From Clitopilus passeckerianus (lineage: Eukaryota > Basidiomycota > Agaricomycetes > Agaricales > Entolomataceae): a stretch of DNA of 64,000 nt. Location: contig CALYLX010000086.1 in the NCBI GenBank assembly GCA_944990035.1, positions 62,001 to 126,000 on the forward strand. Reading direction: 5' to 3'. The notes below the pieces were generated by a model that saw only the letters and a list, made by a program, of their open reading frames with translations, had not been told where the DNA came from and did no database searches. The first letter of the stretch is position 1. Every line of letters begins with the position of its first letter. Position numbers and translations under genes: made by a program. Shown here one piece after another: positions 13,442-25,961 of the stretch.

Positions 13442-15089
13442 ATGAAGGAGAACGCCACTCCTTTTGAAGACATCTCCCCCACAATTTCCAGCTGGAATTC
13501 ATCCCTCCTCATATTCCAACTCTCCGCAGAGATGCTCAGGCGCATCTTAACGACCCGCCTACCAGACGACAAGACTCCCGAAGGACTTCGGGTGCCGAGG
13601 TTTGGGCTGGTCTGCAAGGACTGGCGTCGATTCATGCTTGAACGGCCACATCTCTGGCGGCATCCCTTTTTCGAGGTCAACGAGTGTGCAAAAGTCATGA
13701 TCGAAAGAGCGCAGCCACATCCTTTGTTGATCGACCTAAGCTTGGATTCAAGCTACATGCTGGATCAGCGCGCATCTGTTCACACCGCGCTCACTCATCT
13801 CCATCGTGCGGAAACACTATCTGTCTCTATGAAGATAGGCCAACAACGCGATTACGAGGCTAAACGTGTGGAAAGCCTCCTGAGTTTCCTCCAGGCGCCA
13901 GCTCCGATCTTAGAATCATTCGCACTCATCGCGTCAAGGTCTACGCCTGACACCTTGATACCCCACCATGTCTTCCAAACTCAATCCAGCAAGCTTCAGC
14001 AAGTTCGACTCGTCAATTGGAACCTTTCATGGGACCTTCGCCTTCCACCCGGCTTCCTCAAGCTCACAGATCTGGCCATTATACTCGATGCGTCCACACC
14101 CACTGGATACAGCGTTGCCAGGTTCACTATTCCCCCAGGTTCTTCCTGCCTTGAGTGTGTTGCCCAACCTCCGCTCCCTCGAACTTGGGGATATTCTCGT
14201 CTTACCGACAGCACGCGAGATAACCTGGTCGAAAGAAGGGATTGCCGCACGTTGGAACAATCTCAAGAAGTTTCAGCTCGCCGATCGATTCGAGGCCGCA
14301 AATGTTGTCTTCAATTGCATCGCATATCCCGTCTCCGCCAATATATCCGTCATTGGCATCCCCAGGTCGGAGACTAATAATGGATTTCAGGATTCTCGAG
14401 GCCTCGCCCAAAAGTTGGCCGCGAGAGCTGGCGGACGTATTCACGTTTTGAAGATTGCCCAGGGTCCATATGGCGACTATATTTTCTCTGGCTGGAGCAA
14501 TCCCGATGAGATTCCCCTCGCCGGCATGCTCAACAACATCCTTCCTCAGATCAAATTGGAGGGTCCCTTGAATAGAGCAGATATCGTTCCCTGTTTGAGA
14601 CGTACTCCTATTGATCATGTCGAACACGCCGTCATTGCTCGCGCTCCCATCGGTGAAGTCAACTGGGAAAGATTCGGCTGTCTCGAACGTCTCAAGTCCG
14701 TTCGGGTCGTTGGTGACGATTTGGATCTGGTTAAGGTCCTCCATAAGGTCCCACCTCACGATCCTGACCATAGTGAGGCGACGTTGGAGCCAACCAAGAA
14801 AAGGTACCTTTCGCTAAACTCGACAGCCTTCACTTAGAGGACTGGAGATTCAGCCTCACAGGTCCCTTCCTCACCAATTCCCTTACCGTCATTCAGGCCC
14901 CTACCACACTTCAAACGAGCTTTGACGATCTCAATACGATCATTCGTAGCCGAGTGGATCGTGGATACGGGCCTAAACGCTTGGGCATTACCTATCGAGC
15001 ATCGCTTCGAAGCTCGCATTCGTGATCTCACGGACGTCTGCGAGATGTCCAGTTGCTTTGATTGGGAGAAATTGGAAGTTCGCGGGTGA
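13442..15089 (+). pseudogene. F-box/LRR-like gene broken by frameshifts
   Basis: The N-terminal part carries an F-box-like segment (FQLSAEMLRRILTTRLP, then VPRFGLVCKDWRRFMLERP and LWRHPFF), followed by leucine-rich stretches typical of agaricomycete F-box proteins (LLSFLQAPAPILESFAL, LQQVRLVNWNLSW). The protein continues only if the frame changes: near 14130 at a run of five C, near 14805 at a run of four A, and again near 14970. After the first shift the sequence reads LPALSVLPNLRSLELGDIL, after the second VPFAKLDSLHLEDWRFSLTG, and after the third HRFEARIRDLTDVCEM to a TGA at 15089. The first break could only be an intron of 17 bases, too short to splice. An upstream frame reading MSSFTSPAEKVAAYTQ also needs a shift to join. 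Either a recent pseudogene or a gene with homopolymer errors in the assembly. Confidence 0.65.
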
Positions 15090-15650
15090 ACAATTTCAAA
15101 CTACTATTCATCTATGCTCTCATTCCTGCGCGTATGTCTACTCTTACTTACGAAGCTATGATCATGACTTTCTCAGAAATATGGTGTGCTGCAAGACCCT
15201 GACGGACAAGGAAAGCGTTTAAAAACTATCTCCGTTAGGCCACACGGAGTTCACGACGAATTTGGCAAGTGCCCCTCGAGGACTGATTGTCGTACACACA
15301 TTGTCTGTTTGCTGCTTGCAAGAAATGAAATGTCGAAAACAAGTTTCCTTCCGCCCCAGCTGTCAGGGGGACGTCTTAGCGATTTTAAACGGCATGGTGA
15401 GCTGAAATACCTATGATTCCTTGAAAGTTATTCATTGGGAATCGTTTCTATGGGCAATTGCACCATGGGAACGACAATCGCGACAAGGTATGTTAAGTTG
15501 CTGCATATCCTTTGCTTGAGGTTCATTGCTCAAATCTGATTAGACCCACCAATTCTGGACCCAAGCACGTTTGGAAACACCATTGAGGGGAAAGACTTCT
15601 CGTATGCAGTGATTGAAACCCAGATCATGATCACCCTTCTTTAGTTAAAT
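15090..15650. other. Spacer between two broken F-box genes
   Basis: Short frames only. May contain the 3' end of the upstream gene and the promoter of the downstream one. Confidence 0.35.
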
Positions 15651-17384
15651 ATGACGAGGCTGAGGATGCATATCAGGATGCTGGAACAGAAGGTCCTGTC
15701 TTGGAGGTCACGACGTAACAGGTTACCAAACATTTCCAAACTGCCGCCAGAGATTCTTGGGGAGATATTCGTAAGTGTGTCGTACGGATACGAACCTACG
15801 AACAAGCGCCTCCATTGGCTTCAGCTCACGCATGTCTGCTCTCATTGGCGTAATGTTGCTCTCGCAAACCCTTCCCTCTGGACAACTCCCCACTTCCACC
15901 AAGCAAAACTAGCCGAAATGATGATTTTTCGTTCTCAATCACTACCTCTCTCCATTCAAATCAACCTCCCAAACCCCCTCTCTCCTCCGCTCAAAGGGGC
16001 ATGAAGCTTGCCTTCTCGAATATCCATCGTGCCCGAGAATTAGTCGTCAACATGCCAGAATACGCTACTCATGGCCAAGCCGTGAAACGAAGCCTACACC
16101 TTGCACACCACCTCCAGGCCCCAGCGCCAGTCCTAGAGGACCTCATGGTTTATGCCGCACGTGAGGCTTCGACAGTAAGGTCATGCCTACCAGAGCACTT
16201 GTTCCTCAGAGATGCACCTCAACTTAAGCGCATAACTCTACTTGATTGGAACATACCATGGCACAGCCCTTCCCTTGACATCTATCGCAATCTCCGTACC
16301 CTCTGGATCATATGCAAGATGCCACACCGCACACACACGCCACGGTACCCCATCAGTGTAGTTCTACCAGCTTTAGCCCAGCTCCAGTGTCTCGAAGATC
16401 TAGTCCTCAAGGCCACCTTTCCATTAGCGGGGTAGATTTTATTTGGTGTAGCCAAGGACATGTCTTCGGGCTTCCATCGTTGAGGCATCTGTTCTTCGCT
16501 GAGCATCCGCAGACGTGTCAAGTCTTCATGAGCCACATGTCGCTCCCTGTCAGGGCTTAGATCACTCTTTGCAAGGTTAAGAACCCGTAGCCGTCGTCAA
16601 GAATTGATACCCATGCACCCAATGTCGACCGTGATGTCGCCGTCGACCTCCTTCGTAGGCTCAAATGGCGTATTTGCTCGCTCAGATTCGTCAACGGGGT
16701 TTTTGACTTCTGGAATAGACCCTTCCAAAGTGACGGAGACCAGATGCAGCCAACTTTCAGTGCAGCTCAAGAGCCTACTTGGTCAAGAATCGACCTTCCT
16801 ACCCCTCATCTCAGATTAATGGGTCTCTTGCACGACTGGGATATCCCCGTATTGTGCCAGTCGGGTTTACTCGACGAGGTTGAGATGGTCTCCGTTGACC
16901 ATTTCCTCGACAACTTATCAGGCCCAAGACACATATGGCGACTCTTAGGCATGATCCTGATCGGGGGGTTACGAGAGCTCCATGTCACCTTGGATGACCC
17001 TCGTTTCTTGAATGAGTTGGCGTCCAAGGAGACCACAGATGGGTTGCAGGTTGAGGAGGGAAGCAGTCCAATCACAGAGCGAGGCGGACCACTGACTGTG
17101 TCTCCTTACGTTTCATTCCCCCTCTTGACATTCTCCGCTGCGACTTCACGGGACTTCGTTATCTGGAGGAAGCATGGAAGGATACTGTGCTCGCATTGGG
17201 TTACGCTGTCAAGAAACGTCGGGAACTGGGCTACGGGCCTAGAGTGGTCACTCTTGAGGAAAGTCGTCGGTTCGCCAGGGAGGATGATGCGGAATTAGAA
17301 GAATTGGTGGAGATGGGTCTTCTTCAGAGGCGAACGAGTACCATGGGAGGAGCAGTGGGAGGAGCAGGGCTTTTAATGATCTGA
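15651..17384 (+). pseudogene. Second F-box/LRR-like gene broken by frameshifts
   Basis: A paralogue-like neighbour of the gene at 13442. It starts with a short coiled segment and an F-box (LPPEILGEIFVSVSYGYEP ... LTHVCSHWRNVALANPSLW), the common agaricomycete F-box layout, followed by LHLAHHLQAPAPVLEDLMVY and LKRITLLDWNIPWHSPS, the same block order as in its neighbour. The frame changes near 16000 (beside a run of four G), near 16430 and near 17130, and a TAG at 16558 with a second TAG near 16600 interrupts the third part unless a very short intron removes both. The last part reads WKDTVLALGYAVKKRRELGYG and ends at 17384. Multiple independent breaks favour a pseudogene, but see the note on homopolymers in the findings. 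Confidence 0.65.
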
Positions 17385-18440
17385 GTGGCGACAGCATTTT
17401 GACATCTATCTATTCACATGATCGTTTGGGAGTTTGGATATAGTATTGCTATCTCTCCTTTTTTGTAGAGGATATTTGTGACTCTTGTTATTTACATGCT
17501 CTTACGCTATTTTGGTGGCCTGGTGGCCTTTTTCGTCCTGCTGGGTGCGTTGGGCTCTGTTCAAACTTGCTTCGAGGTCAGAGCCGTTCGCTTGTTCCAA
17601 ATGCGGCTGTTCTAACCGAAACCCCGTTTATCAGCGCTAATCTCGTCTTCGTCGACCGGATTGTGGTGAATTTGACGTAGGATTTACAGTGAAGCCACCA
17701 CGATGGTCGCCTTTTTGTCGCAAGATTCGATCCTGTTGTGGGTGAAGAGCCAGACAATGAGTTCAAGCTTGGCCGGAGTTCAACGTTCAGGTTCAGAAAA
17801 CAGGCAACAAGCAGGTCAAAGGGTTGAAGGGCGCTTGTGGCACGTCAGGAACCCTGGTCAGACAGCCGGCATGTTCAGCGGGCCATTCCTGCGTCGTTAT
17901 CGTGGCCCCCAAAGCGCAAATGCATGCTTTTTCTCGTTGAGATACATGGCCCGGGCACCCACTATATGTCGTCGTTGGAGAGTGGGGGAGTAGGGGAGTA
18001 GGATGTCGTCGACAAGCGCAAGTGACTATCACGAGCATCATGCATCACGCCTCATGTCCCCTCCATTATTTTTCATATCTGCTGTCAATCTTGACAAGTC
18101 TAGAAGCCTGCAGCCGAAGAGCAGCGCACCTTCAACATAGCAGTTTGCATGTACCTCAAGGCTGGAATACACATTCTGGCCTGGTTTGCGCAGTTCTGAG
18201 TCCTTTGCTATGCCAAGTCGTGGATTCGTCACGTCAACCTCGAATCGGAGCCAAAAAGAGACCTGGCCGTTGTACCGGAGGTGCGGAACATCGGGGTTTG
18301 AAAGGTATCATTTCGGGGATTAGCCTAAATTTGGGCATCGCCCCCAGGGCTTGACGTCAATTCATAAATCGGCCCAGCAGGCAGAGGGTAATGTTCGACT
18401 TTCCATTGTACTTCCGCTACAACGTTGTCCTCCAACCACC
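17385..18440. other. Spacer upstream of the Csc1-like gene
   Basis: No supported gene on either strand. The part close to 18440 should hold the promoter and leader of the Csc1-like gene; an ATG at 18391 opens a frame that is out of phase with the channel and could be an upstream ORF. Confidence 0.4.
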
Positions 18441-21400
18441 ATGTAAGTGTGTCCTCGTGCTCAATGTCGAACAGAACTGAAGTACCATACTAGGTCCGAC
18501 CTGGACAACGCGACTTCCGCCTCCACGGCCACGTTCTTGACGGCCTTGGCTTTCAACGGAATCGTGTTTGGAATTGAGATAGCAGCCTTCACGCTTCTTC
18601 GACCTTACTTCAAAGCCATCTATGAACCAAACACATATGCTCCACCGCTATCGTGAGTGTTGCCCCTATTGCCCTTCAAACCGCATTTTTATAGCCGGCA
18701 AAGGTCAGCGTTTGGCGCTGACCCTTGCGGCACCCGTGACGGCGTCTGGCTCTTCGTAACACCCAGAGACTCCAACGTCGCAATTTTCTTCAAACATCAT
18801 TCACGTCATTGAACTTATGCTAATTCTATGTCAACAGCAAGCGGGTCAAGCCCATGGCCAAAAACATGTTCTTATGGCCATACAGCGTTTTCATGGCCGA
18901 TTACAAGGATATCATCCGAGTTAACGGCCTCGATGCATACTTCTTCACGCGATTCTTACGCGTCATGGTTAAAATTCTTCTCCCGATCTGGTTTGTTACC
19001 TGGGCCGTCCTCCTGCCCGTTGACAGTGTCAAGACTGGAGTGGCTGGCAACGATGGCTTGGATCAGTTTACCTATGGAAACATTGCCAAGGATAAGCCTG
19101 CACAAGCTCGCTATGCAGCCCATCTGGTTCTCGCATATCTCTCAACTTGTGAGTACCTTCGTTCTGCGACAGTTGGGAGCCGAATAAGCTGATTATTACC
19201 AAAGTCTGGGTTCTTTACAACTTGAACTCGGAAATGAGACACTTTATCATTACCCGCCAACAGCACCTGATCAACAAGAAGCACGCGAAGTCGGTTCAGG
19301 CAAATACCCTCCTCATCCAAGGTGTTCCTGCTCGATACCTCAACGAGGAGAAGCTCTATGATCTTTTCCACGAGCTACCAGGAGGAGTGAAGAAGATCTG
19401 GATCAACAGGTAACTTCGGACACCTCCTATCGTCGGAATCTGGAACTGATAGTATTCCACTCAGAAACTTGAAGGAGTTACCCGATGTCTATGACCGTCG
19501 CACCAAAGCTGAAAACAAGCTCGAGGGTGCAGAGACCAAGTACTTGAAGATTGCAGCGAAGATTCGTCAAACCGATCTCAAGAAGTTGAAGAAATCCGGA
19601 AAGGGCTCTTCAGAGGACGTTGAAGCCTCTCGCTCCGTCACTGATGTCATTGTCTCCACCGACCAGCGCCCCACTCACAAGCTCGGTTTCCTTGGCCTCT
19701 GGGGCGAGAAGGTCGACTCGATTGAGTGGGCCCGCAAGGAAATTCGGGAATGCAACGAGTTGCTTGCCCAAGCACGTTCTGTTATCCTGAAGGATGACGC
19801 TGACGTCAAGCACGATCCTAAGAAGGGAGAGGACGAGCGCGTTGAGGGATCTGAGCGCAACGACTCAGAGGAACAGGAGGGTAGCAAGAAGAACGATATA
19901 TCCAGCTATCCAGCCATGAACAGTGCTTTCGTCACCTTCAACAAGCAAATTGCTGCTCACTTGGCACTCAAGACTTTGACCCATCACGAGCCATATAGGA
20001 TGGGTACGTTCTTTTCGCATCTAGACCTTGTTCGTCTCCGCTCATGGGCCGTCTTTAGCTACGAAGTATGTGGAAGTTGCGCCTTCCGATGTTATTTGGG
20101 GCAATCTGAATTTGAACCCTTATGAGCAAAAGGTACGCTCATACTAAACCACTGAGGCTGAGCCACATGTAACCTCGCCCCGCCTTAGATTCGCCTTGCT
20201 ATCAGCTATGCTGCTACTGCTGCTCTCATCATCTTCTGGTCCATTCCCGGTAAGCGCCATGGACACATGTAGAAAAATTCCTCAACATTTCCCGTAGTTG
20301 CCTTCGTCGGTTTCGTATCCAACGTCCACCAACTTTGCACTACTGTCAAATTCCTTGCCTGGATATGCACGCTTCCTCCTGTCGTGGTCGGAATCATTTC
20401 TGGTATCCTGCCACCCGTCTTACTCGCCGTCTTGATGATGCTTCTTCCGATCGTTTTACGCCTACTTGCGAGGTTCGAGGGCATTCCCAAGTACACCGGT
20501 TTGGAGCTGTCGTTGATGACGAGGTTCTTCATCTTCCAAGTCATCGTAAGTTCACATTCACTTGCTGTGTGCGCACTCCCATTCATCATCCGATCATAGC
20601 ACTCGTTCTTGATCGTTACCTTGAGTTCCGGCCTCATTAATGCCATTCCAGGCTTCCTCCAGAATCCGACCGGAATTCCTGGCTTGCTCGCCTCCGAACT
20701 CCCCAAAGCTTCGAACTTCTTCCTCACGTAGGTTTGACCCCTGTCATAATGGAGCACAACTCATGAGTTTTTCGCAGCTACATCTTACTCCAAGGTCTCA
20801 CTGCGACCGCAGCTGGTTTCCTCCAAATTGTACCCCTGATTATCTACTACGTCAAGCTCTTCATTCTGGGTAGCACCCCACGATCTGTATACGGCATCAA
20901 GTACGGTCTCCGCAGCGTTGCTTGGGGTACTTTGTTCCCCGGTACCACCCTCCTCATTGTCATCAGTACGTAACCTCTGAACGCTAATATCCCGATCTCG
21001 ATGCCAACTGCATTTCTATTGTAGCTTTGGCATATTCGATTATTTCTCCCATCATCAACGGTCTTGCTTGTGCTGCGTTCTTCCTCTTCTATCTTCTCTA
21101 CAAATACCTGTTCCTGTGGGCATATGGTCAACCTTCTACCAGCGACACCGGAGGCTTGTTCTATCCCAAGGCCATTCAACATGTTTTCGTCGGCCTCTAC
21201 ATCCAACACATCTGTCTTTGCGCACTTTTCTTCCTCGCTCAAGATAACACTGGTCGACAAAGTTCTATTCCTGAAGGTGCTTTGATGATTGTATTGATCG
21301 TGATCACCGTAAGTCAATTTTGCTCATACTGCGGTGGATACAATCCTAATATCCACTATTTTTGCTACAGGCCGGATTCCATGCCATACTCAATAACTCT

Positions 21401-21817
21401 TATGGGCCTCTAATCAGCGCTCTACCCCTCACCTTGGCCAACCAAACCTCCGAGACCACCGCAGGGGTGGTTGTCAGCGATAAGGCCCACCATCATCACA
21501 CCGGCCGCTCTGGAAAGGAACGCGCGAGTGAGGAGGCGGCCATGACCGCCGAATCCCCCGCGGATACGAAGGATCCTGAGGCACTGTCCCCTGTAAACGC
21601 ACCCACTGCGGAGGACGAGTATGGTTTCGCACATCCTGCGATCTCAAGGCCGCAGAGAACGATTTGGATTCCGAAGGATCATCTTGGTCTGGGTGAGGAG
21701 GAGATCGCTGGATGCAAGGAGGCTGGTGTTGAAGCGAGCGATAGAAATGCGTCGTTGACTGAGAAAGGGAAGGTCGATATTAGCGGTGCACCGCCTGATG
21801 AGGTGGTCGAGGCTTGA
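18441..21817 (+). CDS. Csc1/OSCA/TMEM63-type cation channel (DUF221 family)
   Basis: Multi-pass membrane protein of the family of osmo- and mechanosensitive cation channels. About eleven exons. The N-terminal membrane segment (TFLTALAFNGIVFGIEIAAF) is followed by two more, then a cytosolic RRM-like domain (QANTLLIQGVPARYLNEEKL ... NSAFVTFNKQIAAHLAL), then EVAPSDVIWGNLN and a bundle of hydrophobic helices, for example VVGIISGILPPVLLAVLMM, LFPGTTLLIVI and INGLACAAFFLFYLLYKYLF. This order matches the family. The start is remarkable: the only in-frame initiator I can build is AT at 18441-18442 joined across an intron to G at 18494, giving MSDLDNATSAST. Later borders (18653/18838, 19149/19205, 19410/19465) are clean. 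A long charged tail after the last helix ends at 21817. Apparently intact. Confidence 0.94.
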
Positions 21818-22549
21818 TCGGCCTGCCTAGGTCCCATGGCTTCGGGGGAAGATTTCACGATTTTCTTTTTGCTCGATCTGCATATCTGCGTCTCAATGAA
21901 TGTCTTGTACTGTTACGACTATCACGACTCATACCTACATTCCTGTACATACATTTTTGCTCTAATCGAATTATAAGGATTGTATGACCCACTGAAGTCT
22001 CCTAAAACCTAGTGTGCACTGGTTTGAAAATGAATCTTCCCAGTGGCGCTGCACTTCACATGTTGAACCACACCACCACGTCGCACACCTGCAACCCAGC
22101 CAATGTCGAAAAACACAGGCAATTTTCAGCACACGCCTTTTAGACTTCGCCTTGCGTGAATCACGGATTTTAAGATTGATCGGTAGGATAACCGGGTAAT
22201 AGAACTGGCTCGAGGCACGGAACATGTTATCTTTTGGAAATCCGCCATCGTTGATATGTCGTTTGTCATCCGATCATCTACGGCGAAGCCCCCTACCAAT
22301 CTCCAGCTCTCGGTGCAGCGAGTGGATTCCGGCCGCTATTGCTTTCTTATAACCACTTCAGCAGTCAGGTGCTGCTCGATTGTTGACTCTACCCCCTCCT
22401 ACCATACCGCCAACTGGACTGCTCGCTGAAAGTCGGGGTGCGGTAGAGCACTCGCTCTTACCAAGCGTTTACTTGGTTTCATTTTCCGTCATACGAGCTA
22501 CAAACACTCCGCCGCCGGAGCAGCAAAAGAGAGTTTTCATCTCTTGATC
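21818..22549. other. Spacer between channel and receptor genes
   Basis: 3' end of the channel gene and promoter region of the receptor. Nothing else recognised. Confidence 0.45.
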
Positions 22550-24778
22550 ATGTCAGGCGAAGAGCAACCGGATTTTTTCGGTTTTGGCGTCCGGCTTGGG
22601 ATCTTTCTCATCGTTGAGTCTGCTACGTGAGATACATCTTTAATCTCGAGGGAGTCAACTCACATATACTGACACACCTTCGCAGGCTATCAGCAATCGC
22701 TTCCACAAGCGTCCTACTCTACGTCGCAGTGCGTAATCATAACTTCCCATCCCTGCCCAGCTTCTAACTTCGATATGTGATTAGTTGAGGGCCTTAAGAC
22801 GATGGAAATCTCGAAGAGCCTTGCGACGCCAGGTGCAAAACGATTGGGTTAACTCGACGCAGTTTTCCGTTGCCATTAGGGAAAGGACGGATGCAACCGA
22901 CTCAAGCTTCTTCGTCTATCTCATGATGGCAGAACTGGTGCAAGCAGTCGGTAAGTTCAATTACCACATCCGTTCTCTGGCACTGATGCTAACGACTGCT
23001 GGGCAGGGGGTCTTCTCGATATCCAATGGATAATAGACGCTGTGAGTACATAGTTTATTCAATCCGGTGTTTCCCCTGAGCGTAGCCTTCGAGGCACACT
23101 CGCCCAACGACGACCTCGTGGTCCATCCTCATGCTCCCTCCACCGACCTGATCGCCATCAAACTCAAATCTAACTATCATATGTCTATTCAGAGAGTTAT
23201 GCCCAGTCCACTATGCACTGCCCAAGGTGCCTTGAAGCAATTGGGCGACGTTAATGTCGCTTTGACGTGAGTACACCGTCATCTACTCCTCAAACTTTTC
23301 TCTGATCAATCTTTATCTTCCAGGTCCCTCGTAAGTTCTGGCTTTCGAGCACCACAAGGCACAAAGACGACTTACCAATCTCTCTCAGGCTATCGCCGTC
23401 CAGACCTTCTGCGTACTTGTGCTGCGCTTCAACTTCCCCGCATGGATATCAAAATACGTCATCGGTGCCATTTTCCTCTTCGTTACACTCATGGTCGGTG
23501 TGAGTGCTGCCGTTCGAAAGGGCAACCCAAAGGGGCCTTACTACGGCCCCTCCGGATATTGTGCGTTCACACCTTTTTATCTCATCAGACCATCTATTGA
23601 ACTCAGAGTTGCAGGGTGCTGGATTAGCGACCCGTACAAGGTTGAAAAAATTGTTCTCGAATACCTATGGCTGTGGCTGGCGGCCTTCATCATGTTGATC
23701 CTGTATGGGATCACAGCGCTTGTAATGTCGGGGTTCTTGATAGTAGGGGATGATCGAGTCGATGAGGGACGTTGGAAGCTTCGGTGGAACTGGGGAGCAC
23801 AACGCCGCCGTTCTCAGGAGCAGTCCCCTCAGATTGACGATGAAGAAGATGAGGACGAAGAGCGAAGGCAGGCAAAAGCAATTGCAAAGATTATGCTCTT
23901 GTGAGCAATCTTTTTGTTATACATTTGATTCCGTGTTACTCACTTTTTCTGATAGCTACCCCGCTGTTTATACCTTTTGTGTTTTCCCCGTGGGCCTGGT
24001 TCGGTGGCTCGACTTCAGCGGCGCAAAGATCCCTTCAGCAGCAACAATTTTCGCCTCCTTCGTCTTCCAGATATCCGGCTTCCTCAACTTGATACTCTAC
24101 GTATCAACGCGGCCGGAATTGATAACAGGCAGCGATAGCGAAGATGGGAGTGTTGAAGAAACTCGGCCCGCCAGGCGAAAACCATCAGGCAGCCAAGCGA
24201 AGCGGAACCCACTGGAGAAAAAGTCCACTGCAGAGATGAGGAGAACTTTTGGTTTCCTACCCGATCGAGACGACGACACACTCTCCAGAGAAAGGAGAAG
24301 CCATAACGACCACGACAACCTACCTTGGTATCGAACTCGGCACTCCAGATCTGATAGCGGGGGCACCACGCATTCCAACCACTTCAGCCCCGTAATCCGT
24401 CGAGACTCCGTCGCTCAACCAGGTCTCGCATTTGGTGATGCAGCGGACGAACATTCCCCAGAATTTGATTTCCGCGACCAACACATCTATCCCCTCGAAG
24501 AGCTCGGGCAGCCATCACACCTCCAGATCCAGAGGAAACCCGTCCACCTCGACCCAGGGTTCCTTCCGGAGATGGAGAGCGACCAAAGTGCACAACTCTG
24601 GCACCGGCCAAGACATCTACACGTCCAACTCCCTTCAACCCGACATGACCGGCAGCATGTCGACGATCAAGCGCTTTCAAGCTATACCCTTGATACTCAC
24701 TCAGTTTCTACTCACGACGCCTGGAAGGATCATAATTCGGACGGAGGACAAAGTGGACCTACTGACGGGCTAGCGTAA
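22550..24778 (+). CDS. Seven-helix G protein-coupled receptor, Git3/cAMP-receptor-like
   Basis: Likely plasma-membrane receptor of the fungal Git3/Gpr1 group, which feeds glucose or related signals into the cAMP pathway. The start ATG at 22550 gives GFGVRLGIFLIVESA; short introns follow near 22627, 22731, 22951, 23041, 23267, 23330, 23560 and 23901. Hydrophobic helices in order include LSAIASTSVLLYVA, FFVYLMMAELVQAV, the extracellular-side CTAQGALKQLGDVNVAL, VIGAIFLFVTLMVGVSAA, LWLWLAAFIMLILYGI, then after a charged third loop (EDEDEERRQAKAIAKIML) YPAVYTFCVFPVGLVRW and SFVFQISGFLNLILYV. The order and the CTxQG motif before helix 3 fit the family. The cytoplasmic tail of roughly 230 residues is rich in charged and Ser/Thr residues. 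The ligand cannot be told. Convergent with the next gene. Confidence 0.83.
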
Positions 24779-24995
24779 TTTCTTTCCTTTGACTTTTGCT
24801 TCAGGTGGATATATTTATTCGTTTCATCTCTGACTAGCATCTGTACCATACCTCGCAATTATTCCGACTCATCGCAGCATTTAGATTACATTTTTGATAT
24901 ATATCTGAGCTTGCATTTCGTTCCTTCCTAAGCCCTCTCTGCATTATATATCGTACAGATGTCTTGTATGACCAAAGGACAATGTCACGACCCTT

Positions 24996-25961
24996 TCAGT
25001 TCTCCTTTGCTTCAGCTTCCACTGCTTTCGCCATGTCTCCCAGTGTCCCGAACCTCCAGGTCCAACCATATCGTTTCCCATCATCGTCTGGGCGCAAAGT
25101 CGCGATTTGTCTGTCGATCCATACACTCGTTACGCCTAACTGCTGGGCGGGAGCGTGGTCATGGGTAAAGCTCTGCGCGACAATCAATGTCTGAGCCATA
25201 ACTTCCTCGACGGTAGGGGCCGCAGACCTGTCCGAAAGTGAAGGATCAGCACGAATGGCCTCAAATACGGCATTGAACCCAATAAGGGAGGGCTTGTATG
25301 CTCCGATATCCTGAGCAGTCATGATCAGAGAGAACGGCGATTTGGTCCCATGGACTTTCTGTGGGAGCCACAGATCGTTTGGGTCTGTGGTTGGTTTTGG
25401 TCTGGTATAAGTCGAAGAGGGAGGCGCATCTGCTGCTCCTGCGGCCGGCGAGGTACCTTCCGAGAGGTATGAGTGGGTGTAAGCGAAGGAACGATGATCA
25501 ACATTTGATAGCACGATCAACTTGTAGAACTTCGCCAGGTCTTTCAAAGCTTGTGCACTGTCGGGGAATGGGTCCCATTCCTTTACCTGCTGCCCGAAAG
25601 CGACGTGCTCGTCTGTTGCAGCAGTCGGTGCTGCGGATGTAGTTGGGGCATCAGAGGATTTGCTCGGTGGATTTGTGGGTGGGTCGGAGGCTTTATTCTC
25701 AGCTGCGGCTAGACGCTCCTGGAGGACTTCGTGGGCCTTCGCGAGAAGGTCGGAGTAGAGCATCGTTGGGTTTTGAGCCTGTATGTCGAGCTCTACCGAA
25801 CCGAATGCCTGGAGCGCCTCCTTGCGCGTCCATTTGGACGATGAGCGGAAACGGCGAAGCAGGGGTTGCAGGGCATTATACAAACCCGTTTCCCAGTCGA
25901 CCAGGGTACCGTAGACGTCAAAAATGAGATATTTGTAGTCAATGAGCTTTTTGTTAGCCAT
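24996..25961 (-). CDS. Haloacid dehalogenase-like hydrolase (type II)
   Basis: Member of the HAD superfamily, closest in motif to (S)-2-haloacid dehalogenases; fungal relatives mostly lack a proven substrate. A single exon of 321 residues starts at MANKKLIDYKYLIFD (ATG at 25961); the frame is open a little further upstream without an ATG. Motif I is FDVYGTLVDWE with the nucleophilic Asp, motif II is VLSNVDH with its Ser, and the region QDIGAYKP holds the motif III Lys. The C-terminal acidic motif lies near SFTHDHAPAQQLG. A low-complexity Ala/Pro/Ser/Thr insert sits around residues 95-120 in the cap region. The transposon at 26139 lies only 177 bases upstream of this start, so it may have displaced or altered the promoter. 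Convergent with the receptor gene, with about 215 bases between the stops. Confidence 0.9.
   Translation of the reverse strand: MANKKLIDYKYLIFDVYGTLVDWETGLYNALQPLLRRFRSSSKWTRKEALQAFGSVELDIQAQNPTMLYSDLLAKAHEVLQERLAAAENKASDPPTNPPSKSSDAPTTSAAPTAATDEHVAFGQQVKEWDPFPDSAQALKDLAKFYKLIVLSNVDHRSFAYTHSYLSEGTSPAAGAADAPPSSTYTRPKPTTDPNDLWLPQKVHGTKSPFSLIMTAQDIGAYKPSLIGFNAVFEAIRADPSLSDRSAAPTVEEVMAQTLIVAQSFTHDHAPAQQLGVTSVWIDRQIATLRPDDDGKRYGWTWRFGTLGDMAKAVEAEAKEN

Noticed and set aside
14105..14125. Very short intron to explain the first frame change in the F-box gene
   Set aside because: It would be about 17 bases long, below any workable intron size.
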